A DNA stretch of 14,616 bases, taken from positions 1 through 14,616 of the forward strand of contig RKSA01000045.1 in assembly GCA_007571115.1 (NCBI GenBank), in the 5' to 3' direction. Within the stretch, counting starts at the first letter, position 1. Each line of letters begins with the position of its first letter. The notes beneath the pieces were generated by a model. It had not been told where the DNA came from and did not search any database. It saw only the letters and a program-made list of their open reading frames with translations. Below are positions 6,117-13,322 of the stretch, piece by piece. Both the position numbers and the translations under genes were made by a program. The stretch comes from Gammaproteobacteria bacterium (lineage in GTDB: Bacteria > Pseudomonadota > Gammaproteobacteria > Pseudomonadales > Pseudohongiellaceae).

Positions 6117-7477
6117 GAGCGCTTGCTGCACGTTCTGCACGCTGCTGCCCGGCGATATTGCTTGAGGCATTGATCGCCTTGTGCTGCGCTTGGCCGCAGT
6201 TGCACGCCCAGCAGGTCGAGCCTGGCGATGCCGCGATCACTGGATTGTCATTCCAGGACATTCCGATTCGCGCCGCCTTGCAGATTCTCGCTGATGCGCA
6301 AGGCTTCAACCTCGTCGCCAGCGACACGGTCACGGGCAACATCACCTTGCGGCTCGACGACGTGCCATGGCAGCAGGCTCTCGAGCTGGTCCTGCGAGCT
6401 GGCAATCTGGAGTACGTCATGGAAGGCAACGTGGTCTATGTCTTGACCGCCGAGGAGCTGGCATTGCAGCGCGAGCGCGAGATCGAGGCGAGCCGGCAGG
6501 AACTCGCGCTGGCGCCGCTGACGACCGAGCTGCTCCAGGTCAAGCACGCCGACGCGACGGTCATCGTCGGCCTCATGACGGGAATATCCCAGGATTCCGC
6601 CAGCGAAGCCCCTGCGGCTGACCCGGGTCTGCTTTCCCCGCGAGGGACGGTTTCGGTCGATGTCCGCACCAATACCATCATCGTGCGCGACCTGGAGCGG
6701 AACCTGCTGGCGGTTCGGCAATTGCTCGCCCGGCTCGATGTCCCGGTTCCCCAGGTGCTCATCGAGGCGCGCATCGTCAATGTCGCGACCGACTACTCGC
6801 GTGACTTCGGCGTTCGCTGGGGAGCGGTGGGCTCGTCGGGGCGCGAAGGCAATTTCCGCTACGGACTTTCCCAGGGAGCGGCGCCCGAATCGCTGGGCAA
6901 CGAATTGGCACTCGATCTCGGCAATGTTCCCGCCTCATCGGTCGCCATCGGCTACATCGGCAACAGCGAATTGATCGAGCTCGAACTCGCGGCTCTGGAA
7001 AGCAGCGGCAACGGCGAGATCATCGCGCGTCCCAAGGTTGCCACCCAGGACAAGACCACGGCGGAAATCCGCTCCGGCGTGCGGATTCCGTACCAGTCCC
7101 AGGCAGGTGGAACCGCTGGTGGTTCGGTCACGCAGTTCGAGGATGCGGTCCTGTTGCTGCGAGTCATGCCCCGCATCACTCCCGATGGGCAGATCAACAT
7201 GCAGCTCGAGATTCGCCAGGACTCGATTTCACCGACTGCAGCCGGCCCCCCCGCGATCAATACCAACGAAGTCACTACCAGCGCCCTCGTTGATGATGGC
7301 GGAACGATCGTTCTTGGCGGCGTGTTCCGCGAGGAGACAACGACCATCGAGTCCAAGACTCCCTTGTTGGGCGACATCCCCTGGCTCGGATCGCTGTTCA
7401 AGCGGCAGCAGACCGATACCCGCCGCACCGAACTGCTCATTTTCATCACTCCCACGATCGTTCAGGCCGGCCGTTAG
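6113..7477 (+). CDS. pilQ: Type IV pilus secretin PilQ, short form
   Basis: Outer-membrane secretin that forms the gated pore through which the pilus passes. The start is well supported by GGAGG at 6101-6105, seven bases before an ATG that overlaps the pilO-P stop. The domain order over 454 residues is: signal peptide (about 1-32, ending QLHA), STN/N0 domain (about 43-115), secretin N1-type domain (about 138-212), and the secretin barrel (about 214-452). The barrel carries GEIIARPKVATQDKTTAEI near 301-319 and TPLLGDIPWLGSLFK at 416-430, then RRTELLIFITP. PilQ of Pseudomonas and Neisseria is over 700 residues because one or two AMIN peptidoglycan-binding domains precede STN. Here the mature protein begins about ten residues before STN, so AMIN is absent. 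Last pil gene of the cluster. Confidence 0.93.
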   Translation: MRALAARSARCCPAILLEALIALCCAWPQLHAQQVEPGDAAITGLSFQDIPIRAALQILADAQGFNLVASDTVTGNITLRLDDVPWQQALELVLRAGNLEYVMEGNVVYVLTAEELALQREREIEASRQELALAPLTTELLQVKHADATVIVGLMTGISQDSASEAPAADPGLLSPRGTVSVDVRTNTIIVRDLERNLLAVRQLLARLDVPVPQVLIEARIVNVATDYSRDFGVRWGAVGSSGREGNFRYGLSQGAAPESLGNELALDLGNVPASSVAIGYIGNSELIELELAALESSGNGEIIARPKVATQDKTTAEIRSGVRIPYQSQAGGTAGGSVTQFEDAVLLLRVMPRITPDGQINMQLEIRQDSISPTAAGPPAINTNEVTTSALVDDGGTIVLGGVFREETTTIESKTPLLGDIPWLGSLFKRQQTDTRRTELLIFITPTIVQAGR

Positions 7478-7609
7478 GCAGCCAGCCCACAGGTGCCGGC
7501 AATGCGTCGGCAGGGGAAATTGTTTACCATTGGGCATCGGTGTCGGGAGCGGCGGTTCCAGCCTGTCCCGGCGTTGGCGGCCTGCTTGCAAAGTCCATCG
7601 AGAAACGCC

Positions 7610-8152
7610 ATGAACCAGGCAAGAAGCGTGTTCCTGATCGGTCCCATGGGAGCAGGCAAGACCACCGTGGGCCGCCTGCTGGCGCGCAAGCTCGGCAGGC
7701 CGTTCTTCGATTCCGACCACGAGATCGAAAACGCCGCCAACGCGAGCGTTTCCTGGATTTTCGACGTGGAAGGGGAAAGCGGATTCCGCAGCCGCGAATC
7801 GCGCATGATCGCCAGCCTGGCCGAGCGAAGCGGCATCGTGCTCGCCACCGGGGGCGGTGCCGTGCTCGATGCGAGCAACCGAGCCTTGCTGAAAGAGCGA
7901 GGCATTGTCGTCTATCTGCACGTCCCGCTCGAACAGCAATTAGCGCGAACCTCGAAAGGCGGGAACCGGCCCTTGCTGGAAACCCCGGACCGGGCCGAAC
8001 GAATCCGCGAGTTGTTCGAGGCCCGCCATCCCATCTACTCCGAGCTGGCGGACATCACCGTCGAGGCCCGGGGCCGCCACGCGCAAATCGTCTGCAAGGC
8101 CGTGTGCCGGGAGCTCGAACGGCACCTCTCCCTCCAGGCCGCCACCGGTTGA
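7610..8152 (+). CDS. aroK: Shikimate kinase
   Basis: Cytoplasmic enzyme that phosphorylates shikimate with ATP in the fifth step of the shikimate pathway to chorismate. The 180 residues contain the P-loop GPMGAGKT (11-18), the shikimate/Mg-binding DSD (34-36), the FR pair at 59-60, the GGG substrate loop (81-83), and the lid arginine in RPLL (120-123). The length and sequence order match E. coli AroK closely. The ATG at 7610 gives the canonical start of the family; its ribosome-binding site is weak (GAGAAA). The 132 bases separating it from pilQ are the longest gap within 3314-12300, so a promoter for aroK onward may lie there. A TACCAT at 7525-7530 could serve as -10, but I see no good -35. 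Confidence 0.96.
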   Translation: MNQARSVFLIGPMGAGKTTVGRLLARKLGRPFFDSDHEIENAANASVSWIFDVEGESGFRSRESRMIASLAERSGIVLATGGGAVLDASNRALLKERGIVVYLHVPLEQQLARTSKGGNRPLLETPDRAERIRELFEARHPIYSELADITVEARGRHAQIVCKAVCRELERHLSLQAATG

Positions 8153-8163
8153 GATTCACGCAG

Positions 8164-9255
8164 ATGCAGACCTTGCGCGTCGAACTCGGTGAAAGAAGCT
8201 ATCCGATCCATATCGGCGCGGGCCTGCTCGCCGATGGCGGTGCGCTCAGGGAAGCGGCGGGGCGAGGCCGGGTGGCGATCATCACCAACGAAGTCGTCGC
8301 TCCGCTGTATCTCGACCAGGTGCTTGCCGCGCTGCAAGGTCTCGAGGTCATTTCGGTCATTCTTCCCGACGGGGAACAGCACAAGACCCTGGAGACCGTC
8401 AGCCACATCTACGACCGCCTCATGGCGGGAGCGATCGATCGCGAATCGGTCCTGGTCGCCCTCGGCGGTGGCGTGGTCGGCGACATCGCGGGGTTCGCCG
8501 CCGCAACGTGGCTGCGCGGAGTTCGGCATGTCCAGGTGCCGACGACCTTGCTCGCCCAGGTCGACTCGTCGGTGGGAGGCAAGACCGGCGTCAACCATCC
8601 CTTGGGCAAGAACATGATCGGCGCTTTTCACCAGCCTGGAGCGGTCATTGCCGACACGTCGACCCTGACCACCTTGCCCGGGAGGCAGATCAAGGCCGGT
8701 CTCGCCGAAGTCCTGAAGTACGGGCTCATCGACGATAGCGACTTCTTCGCCTGGCTCGCAGGTTCCGCAGCCGGCCTGCTGGCGCTCGATGCGAGCTTGA
8801 CGGGCAGGGCTGTCGCCCATTGCTGCCAGGCGAAGGCGGCGATCGTCGCGCGGGACGAGCGCGAGTCGGGAGTTCGCGCCCTGCTCAACCTAGGCCATAC
8901 CTTCGGCCATGCCATCGAGGCCGCTACCGGGTATGGCGCTTGGCTGCACGGCGAAGCGGTGGCTGCGGGGATCGTCATGGCAGCGGATCTGTCGAGCCGC
9001 ATGGGCTGGCTCGATGCCGGTTCGGCGCGGCGCATCCGCGCCGTGCTCGAGCAGGATTTCGGCATGCCGGTGGTTCCGCCCGCCGATATCGGCGTGGACG
9101 AATACCTGCGACTGATGTCTTCCGACAAGAAAGCGAAGCAAGGCAGGATCCGTTTTGTGCTGCTGCGAGGCATCGGCGAAGCGGTGCTGGCAGACGAAGT
9201 GGCGCCAAGCTTGCTCGCGCAGACGTTGACGGCGCGAACCGGGCTTTGCTGCTGA
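8164..9255 (+). CDS. aroB: 3-dehydroquinate synthase
   Basis: Converts DAHP to 3-dehydroquinate with NAD+ and a divalent metal, the second step of the shikimate pathway. The 363 residues show PDGEQHKT (68-75), the NAD-binding GGGVVGD (101-107), and the active-site stretch QVDSSVGGKTGVNHPLGKN (132-150). The zinc ligands are all in place: Glu182 in GLAEVLKYG, His245 in LNLGHTFGHA, and His262 in HGEAV. They sit two positions earlier than E. coli Glu184, His247 and His264. The gene lies 11 nt after aroK and ends 3 nt before the SPOR ATPase, so these three are probably co-transcribed. The protein ends with two cysteines of no known meaning. The ribosome-binding site is weak. Confidence 0.97.
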   Translation: MQTLRVELGERSYPIHIGAGLLADGGALREAAGRGRVAIITNEVVAPLYLDQVLAALQGLEVISVILPDGEQHKTLETVSHIYDRLMAGAIDRESVLVALGGGVVGDIAGFAAATWLRGVRHVQVPTTLLAQVDSSVGGKTGVNHPLGKNMIGAFHQPGAVIADTSTLTTLPGRQIKAGLAEVLKYGLIDDSDFFAWLAGSAAGLLALDASLTGRAVAHCCQAKAAIVARDERESGVRALLNLGHTFGHAIEAATGYGAWLHGEAVAAGIVMAADLSSRMGWLDAGSARRIRAVLEQDFGMPVVPPADIGVDEYLRLMSSDKKAKQGRIRFVLLRGIGEAVLADEVAPSLLAQTLTARTGLCC

Positions 9256-9258
9256 GCC

Positions 9259-10671
9259 ATGTCCTCGAGCATCGAGAAGCTGGGGCTGCAATACGATCCC
9301 TTCGACGGCCGCCTCGACCGGAACGACTTCTTCGGCGGCGCTGGCCGGGATCGCCTCGTGTTCGAAGTGCTCGACCGAGTGCGCGAACGGACAAGCAAAC
9401 GAACGCGCAAGGAAGTCCCCGACCGAACGCGCGAAAACATCTCTCTCGACGTCATCATGGGGCCCGGGGGGATCGGCAAGAGCCGTGTGGCGAGGCGCCT
9501 TTGCGAATGTGCTGGGAATGATGTCAAATGCGCCGTCGTCCCAGTGAATCTGTTCACCACAGAACAGTCATTGCTTGATCAGGTTCTCGAGGAGCTTGGG
9601 CTCGGCGCCTCCAGCGACCTGGAGGACGGACGGGAGAAACTCAGGGAACATTCGGCCGTCTTGAGCCGTCGCGACAAGGCGATCATATTGATGATCGACA
9701 ATGCCCACGAGTTGGAGCTGGGGCTGAGGCAGGGGCTGAGGCAGAATCAGCAAAAACGTTTCGAGTGGCTATTAGCCGATTACGGGTCGGCGATCCATCT
9801 GGTTCTGCTTGGCAATGAGCAGCTTTGGCACACGTTGCAGCCCCGACTTTCCGAGAAACGCCCGGCAAAAGTCGTCACACACGAACTGGCAGCGCTCAAT
9901 CGAGTCGAAACTGCGGAGTACATCCGCTTGAAACTGTCCCGCGCGGGGTATCGATGCAAATTGCCGCTGTCCTCCCGGGCCGGGCTCGAGGTCTTGCAAA
10001 AGTCGCAGGGGGTTCCGGGCAGGATTGACAGCCTCACCTCGGCGATGCTCGATACCCTTGCCGTTCCGCAGGCGCAGCCTCGCGGCAAAAGCGGCCTGCG
10101 CTCGATTTTCGGCCGGCCCGAATCCCGCTATCTCGCATTCGCTTTTGCCTCGGGCCTGCTGCTCGCGGTGGTGCTGGCCTGGCCCGAAGAAGGATGGCGT
10201 CCGCTCGCTTCATCGGCGGCTCAAGACCGTCAGACGCAAGCGATTTCGCTGCCTGTCCCTGCCACTGCGCCGCCATCGGGCGACCGGCAAGCTGCGGGTT
10301 CCGCTAGCGCTGCGAGCTCGCGGCAAAACGAGCGGGAGGCGTCTCGCCTGAGCGAATTTGAAATGCTGTTGCTCGATTCGCCGTCAGGCCATTTTGCTGT
10401 CGAGGCGCTCGCTTCGGCTTCCGAGCAGCAGGTGCGCGATTTTCTCGCCGCCTCGCCTTTCGGCGACATTCAAGGCTATTACGAAACGCGCAGCGGCGGC
10501 GGCGAGTGGTACGTCGCGGTCTACGGAATTCATGCCGATTGGGAACACGCCAAGCAGACCCGGGATCTGCTCGTTGCGAGATTCGACGGCCTGGACCCCT
10601 CGATTCGCCGCATCAGCCAGATTCACTCCGAGATTGCCCGTGCTGGAAAACTGGAGGAGGCTCGCCCTTGA
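9259..10671 (+). CDS. AAA-type ATPase with membrane anchor and C-terminal SPOR domain (DamX-like)
   Basis: A 470-residue inner-membrane protein. The cytoplasmic part is an ExeA/DamX-like ATPase with Walker A GPGGIGKS (68-75) and Walker B IILMID (142-147). A single helix follows at about 291-307, then a Pro/Ser/Ala-rich periplasmic linker, and a SPOR domain from about 377 with HFAVEAL and EWYVAVYG. SPOR domains bind denuded peptidoglycan at the division septum, and E. coli DamX is a late division protein, so a septal role is inferred. The residue after the Walker B Asp is Asn (DNAH) where hydrolytic relatives usually have Glu. A 12-base tandem duplication makes GLRQGLRQ at 155-162. Position directly after aroB matches damX in other Gammaproteobacteria. 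The stop overlaps the hemE start. Confidence 0.87.
   Translation: MSSSIEKLGLQYDPFDGRLDRNDFFGGAGRDRLVFEVLDRVRERTSKRTRKEVPDRTRENISLDVIMGPGGIGKSRVARRLCECAGNDVKCAVVPVNLFTTEQSLLDQVLEELGLGASSDLEDGREKLREHSAVLSRRDKAIILMIDNAHELELGLRQGLRQNQQKRFEWLLADYGSAIHLVLLGNEQLWHTLQPRLSEKRPAKVVTHELAALNRVETAEYIRLKLSRAGYRCKLPLSSRAGLEVLQKSQGVPGRIDSLTSAMLDTLAVPQAQPRGKSGLRSIFGRPESRYLAFAFASGLLLAVVLAWPEEGWRPLASSAAQDRQTQAISLPVPATAPPSGDRQAAGSASAASSRQNEREASRLSEFEMLLLDSPSGHFAVEALASASEQQVRDFLAASPFGDIQGYYETRSGGGEWYVAVYGIHADWEHAKQTRDLLVARFDGLDPSIRRISQIHSEIARAGKLEEARP
9720..9743 (+). repeat. 12-base perfect tandem duplication inside the SPOR ATPase gene
   Basis: GGGGCTGAGGCA occurs twice head to tail (9720-9731 and 9732-9743). 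It adds an in-frame GLRQ repeat in a helical segment just after the Walker B strand. The copies are identical, which suggests a recent slippage event. Confidence 0.85.
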
Positions 10672-11729
10672 AGCTCAGGAATGATCGTGTCTTGCGGGCG
10701 CTGAACAGGCAGCCCGTCGATGTCACTCCGGTCTGGATGATGCGCCAGGCCGGCCGCTATCTCCCCGAATATCGCGCTACCCGCAAGCGCGCTGGCGGCT
10801 TCATGGACCTGTGCCGCAATCCGCAGCTTGCCTGCGAAGTCGCCTTGCAGCCCCTCGAACGCTACGCCTTCGATGCCGCGATCCTGTTCTCGGACATCCT
10901 GACGATTCCCGACGCCATGGGGCAGGGCCTGTATTTCACCCCTGGCGAAGGCCCGCGATTTCGCAAGACGATTCGCTCGATGGCCGACGTCGAAGCCCTC
11001 CCCGAGCTTGACCCTGCCAGCGACCTGGGCTACGTGATGGATGCGGTCGCGCTGATCCGGCGCGAACTCGATGGCCGCGTGCCACTGATCGGATTTTCCG
11101 GCAGCCCCTGGACCTTGGCCGTGTACATGATCGAAGGCAGTGGCAGCAAGGATTTCCGGCGCGCCAAGCAATTCATCTACAACGATCCGGAAGCTGGACA
11201 TCTGTTATTGCGCAAGCTCGCCGACGCGGTGACCCGGTATCTCAACGAGCAGATTCGAGCCGGCGCCCAGATCGTGCAGGTTTTCGATACCTGGGGCGGC
11301 ATTCTTTCGACTTCGGCCTGGCGCGAGTTTTCCCTGGCGTACATGCGGCAGATCGTGCAGGGCCTGCGCAAGGAAAACGAGGGGCGGCCGGTGCCGTGCA
11401 TCCTGTTCACCAAGCAAGGAGGTCTCTGGCTGGAAGAGATCGCCGCCAGTGGCTGCCAGTGCGCAGGCCTCGACTGGACCATCGATATCGGCCAGGCGCG
11501 CTCGCGCATCGGCAGCCAGGTCGCCTTGCAAGGCAACATGGACCCTGCCGTGCTCTATGCCTCGCCCGAGGCGATTCGCAAGGAGGTCGGCGCCATTCTG
11601 CGATCATTCGGTCCTGGCCCCGGCCATGTCTTCAATCTCGGCCATGGCATCACTCCCGAGGTCGATCCCGATCACGTGGCCGTTTTCGTCGATGCCGTCC
11701 ATGAATTGTCAGCAAAGCAGCGCGACTGA
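10668..11729 (+). CDS. hemE: Uroporphyrinogen decarboxylase
   Basis: Cytoplasmic enzyme that removes four carboxyl groups from uroporphyrinogen III to give coproporphyrinogen III in haem synthesis. The 353 residues align end to end with E. coli HemE (354). Visible features are the substrate-binding PVWMMRQAGRYLPEY (21-35), the catalytic Asp76 in LFSDILT, Tyr153 in WTLAVYM, and His326 in NLGHG. The start is TTG at 10668: no in-frame ATG lies between the upstream stop and the essential WMMRQ motif, and a strong GGAGGAGG (10653-10660) sits seven bases upstream. TTG overlaps the preceding stop as TTGA, so translation is probably coupled to the SPOR ATPase. Confidence 0.97.
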   Translation: MKLRNDRVLRALNRQPVDVTPVWMMRQAGRYLPEYRATRKRAGGFMDLCRNPQLACEVALQPLERYAFDAAILFSDILTIPDAMGQGLYFTPGEGPRFRKTIRSMADVEALPELDPASDLGYVMDAVALIRRELDGRVPLIGFSGSPWTLAVYMIEGSGSKDFRRAKQFIYNDPEAGHLLLRKLADAVTRYLNEQIRAGAQIVQVFDTWGGILSTSAWREFSLAYMRQIVQGLRKENEGRPVPCILFTKQGGLWLEEIAASGCQCAGLDWTIDIGQARSRIGSQVALQGNMDPAVLYASPEAIRKEVGAILRSFGPGPGHVFNLGHGITPEVDPDHVAVFVDAVHELSAKQRD

Positions 11730-12300
11730 CGCGGAATTCGACGCAGCCGCGCTCGTTGCCCTCGGTTCCAACCTGAGCGGTCGTCATGGCGATCCGGCAG
11801 CGATGGTCGGACAGGCGTTCCGCGAGCTGCGCCGAATCAGCGTTCGGCCACCGCGCTGTTCCTCGCTCTATCGCGCAGAACCCGTCGACTGTGCGCCAGG
11901 AACGCCGGACTTTGTCAACGCGGTCGCCGCGCTATGGCCATTGCCAGCGCTGACGCCGCAGAGCCTGCTCGAAGAGCTGTTGCAGATCGAGGCCGCATTC
12001 GGACGCCAGCGCGATGCGCGGCGCAACGCACCGCGAGTGCTCGATCTCGATCTGCTCTGCTGGGGCGATAGAACCGTCAGCAGTGCCGAATTGCAGTTGC
12101 CCCATCCTCGCTTCTGCGAGCGCGAGTTCGTGCTGGCGCCGCTGGCGGAGCTCGCGCCGCGCTGGATTCCGCCTGGCCAATCGGGCGCCGTGTCGAGCTT
12201 GCTGAACGACCTGCCAAACCGGGGAGGAGTCGGCAAGATCGGGAGCGGCATGGCCCGGCCTCGCGCAGGGGCGCAAAGCCGGGGCGATCACGGCAGATAG
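11701..12300 (+). CDS. folK: 2-amino-4-hydroxy-6-hydroxymethyldihydropteridine pyrophosphokinase
   Basis: Transfers pyrophosphate from ATP to the pterin precursor in folate synthesis. The protein has ALGSNLSGR (20-28), DFVNAVAAL (70-78), RNAPRVLDLDLL (108-119) with the Mg-binding Asp115 and Asp117, and the LPHPRFCEREFVLAPLAEL end (133-151). At 199 residues it is longer than the usual 160 or so: about 15 extra residues at the N-terminus and a tail of about 30 Gly/Arg-rich residues after LLNDLP. The ATG at 11701 overlaps the end of hemE by 29 bases and has no clear ribosome-binding site; an ATG nine bases upstream (11692) is in frame. The overlap suggests it is read from the hemE message. Confidence 0.92.
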   Translation: MNCQQSSATDAEFDAAALVALGSNLSGRHGDPAAMVGQAFRELRRISVRPPRCSSLYRAEPVDCAPGTPDFVNAVAALWPLPALTPQSLLEELLQIEAAFGRQRDARRNAPRVLDLDLLCWGDRTVSSAELQLPHPRFCEREFVLAPLAELAPRWIPPGQSGAVSSLLNDLPNRGGVGKIGSGMARPRAGAQSRGDHGR

Positions 12301-12318
12301 CCGCGAGCAAGCCAGAAT

Positions 12319-12388
12319 GCTTGCAAGAAGGACGCGTGCAAGGAAGGACGCTTGCAAGAAAGACGCTTGGAAAAAAAGGCGCTTGCAA
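12319..12388 (+). repeat. Array of five GCTTGCAA-type boxes at 15/16-base spacing
   Basis: Boxes start at 12319 (GCTTGCAA), 12334 (GCGTGCAA), 12350 (GCTTGCAA), 12365 (GCTTGGAA) and 12381 (GCTTGCAA). Spacings are 15, 16, 15 and 16, so the three perfect boxes are exactly 31 bases apart. Spacers are similar to each other (GAAGGAC, GGAAGGAC, GAAAGAC). Boxes 1 and 3 contain CTTGCAAG, a perfect eight-base palindrome. A weak sixth copy, GCTTGTGG, begins at 12398. The array fills most of the 142-base gap between folK and the outer-membrane protein gene, and its last box overlaps a possible -35. It may be a set of operator sites or a simple expansion. Confidence 0.7.
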
Positions 12389-12411
12389 AACTTCCGCGCT
12401 TGTGGCCTTAT
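12383..12411 (+). promoter_or_regulatory. Weak candidate promoter for the outer-membrane protein gene
   Basis: TTGCAA (12383-12388) and CCTTAT (12406-12411) stand 17 bases apart, about 30 bases before the chosen ATG at 12443. The -35 matches the consensus in four of six positions and the -10 in three of six. The -35 lies within the last box of the repeat array, so a protein bound to the array would compete with polymerase. This is a prediction by eye only. Confidence 0.25.
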
Positions 12412-12442
12412 GTGCATGTCAGGCATTTGGGCTAGAAGTCGC

Positions 12443-13276
12443 ATGTTGTCGCGAATCAGCAAAAGGTTTCCTCGCAGACCGCAGCTTGCGCTGCTGGTCC
12501 TTCTGGCTGCGGCGCTTCCCGTGCACGGCCAGGAAGTCGCGCAGGCCGAAACCTCCCCCGCGCTCATCAGTTTCAGCGTCGACCCGATGTTCCTGCCCGA
12601 TGCCGGCAGCCCCTTGATCAAGGTCGCGAGAACGGCCTCGACTGCCGATTTGCGCAATGGCTTCGCCGACGACACGCTCGATTTCAGCATCGGGCTGCAC
12701 TCGGCGCCGCTGGAGGCGCTCAAGCTCGACGCCAATGTGTGGCACAGCGAGCTTGACGTCAATCCCCTGCAGGATGCATCGAGCGGCCCGAACCTGCGCA
12801 GCAGCGGCTTCGATATCGGCGCGGCCTACGCGTGGACCACCGAGCGCTTTGGCCAGTTCACGCTAAGCACCAAGGCGGGCTATGTGCGGGACTTCTATGA
12901 CACCGAGGGCCTGTTCGAGGCCGTGGGCGAAAACCTGCCTGCGGTGCAGTTGACGAGCCCCGAATTGCGCAGCAACCTCAAGCTGAGCTGGGAGTTTGGC
13001 AACCACATGGCAAGCGCGATAACGCGCTATTTCGATTCCTCCCGCGACCTGTCCGAGCTGGGCGTCGACGAGATCAACGACCTCGTCGACAGCATCACCA
13101 CGGTGGACCTCGAATACGGCTACCATCTGGCCACCGACTCCGATGACCGCGCGGTGATCTCCTTCGGCATCCAGAACGTCTTTGATCGCAAGACGATGCA
13201 GATCCTCAACTCAGCGACTCGCATCCTCGACCAGAACGGACGAGTCGCCTACGGTCGAATCAAGTACCAGTTCTAG
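12443..13276 (+). CDS. Small outer-membrane beta-barrel, TonB-dependent-receptor-like C-terminus
   Basis: A 277-residue exported protein. Residues 1-30 form a signal peptide with a basic start (SKRFPRRP), a hydrophobic core and a VHGQ cleavage region. The rest alternates polar and hydrophobic residues in amphipathic strands. The last 60 residues read like the end of a TonB-dependent receptor: a VDLEYGYHL strand, FGIQNVFDRK, ILDQNGR, and a terminal GRIKYQF with the C-terminal Phe used for outer-membrane assembly. No TonB box or plug domain is visible, and receptors are normally over 600 residues. It may be an eroded remnant, a stand-alone barrel, or a new small porin. I chose the ATG at 12443 because it places the signal peptide at the start; in-frame ATGs upstream would precede it with a basic repeat-derived peptide. 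No partner gene is adjacent. Confidence 0.65.
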   Translation: MLSRISKRFPRRPQLALLVLLAAALPVHGQEVAQAETSPALISFSVDPMFLPDAGSPLIKVARTASTADLRNGFADDTLDFSIGLHSAPLEALKLDANVWHSELDVNPLQDASSGPNLRSSGFDIGAAYAWTTERFGQFTLSTKAGYVRDFYDTEGLFEAVGENLPAVQLTSPELRSNLKLSWEFGNHMASAITRYFDSSRDLSELGVDEINDLVDSITTVDLEYGYHLATDSDDRAVISFGIQNVFDRKTMQILNSATRILDQNGRVAYGRIKYQF

Positions 13277-13322
13277 CCTCGCCCAGCTCCCGCAAAAGCT
13301 CAGGGCCCAGCTCTGGCGAGGC
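13276..13322. terminator. Possible shared terminator hairpin at a convergent junction
   Basis: GCCTCGCC (13276-13283) and GGCGAGGC (13315-13322) are perfect eight-base inverted repeats that begin at the stop of the outer-membrane protein gene and end inside the 3' end of comF. The loop is 31 bases and there is no T-run, so this would be a weak or factor-dependent terminator at best. Only 23 bases separate the two convergent genes. Confidence 0.25.

Noticed and set aside
7584..7591. GCTTGCAA upstream of aroK as a further member of the box family
   Set aside because: It is a single copy without the 15/16-base repetition and can occur by chance.
12319..12388. CRISPR array, because perfect boxes recur every 31 bases
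   Set aside because: The repeated box is only eight bases, the spacers resemble each other, and no cas genes are present.
12317..12442. Longer start for the outer-membrane protein at 12317
   Set aside because: It would place about 42 residues of basic, repeat-derived peptide ahead of a standard signal peptide.
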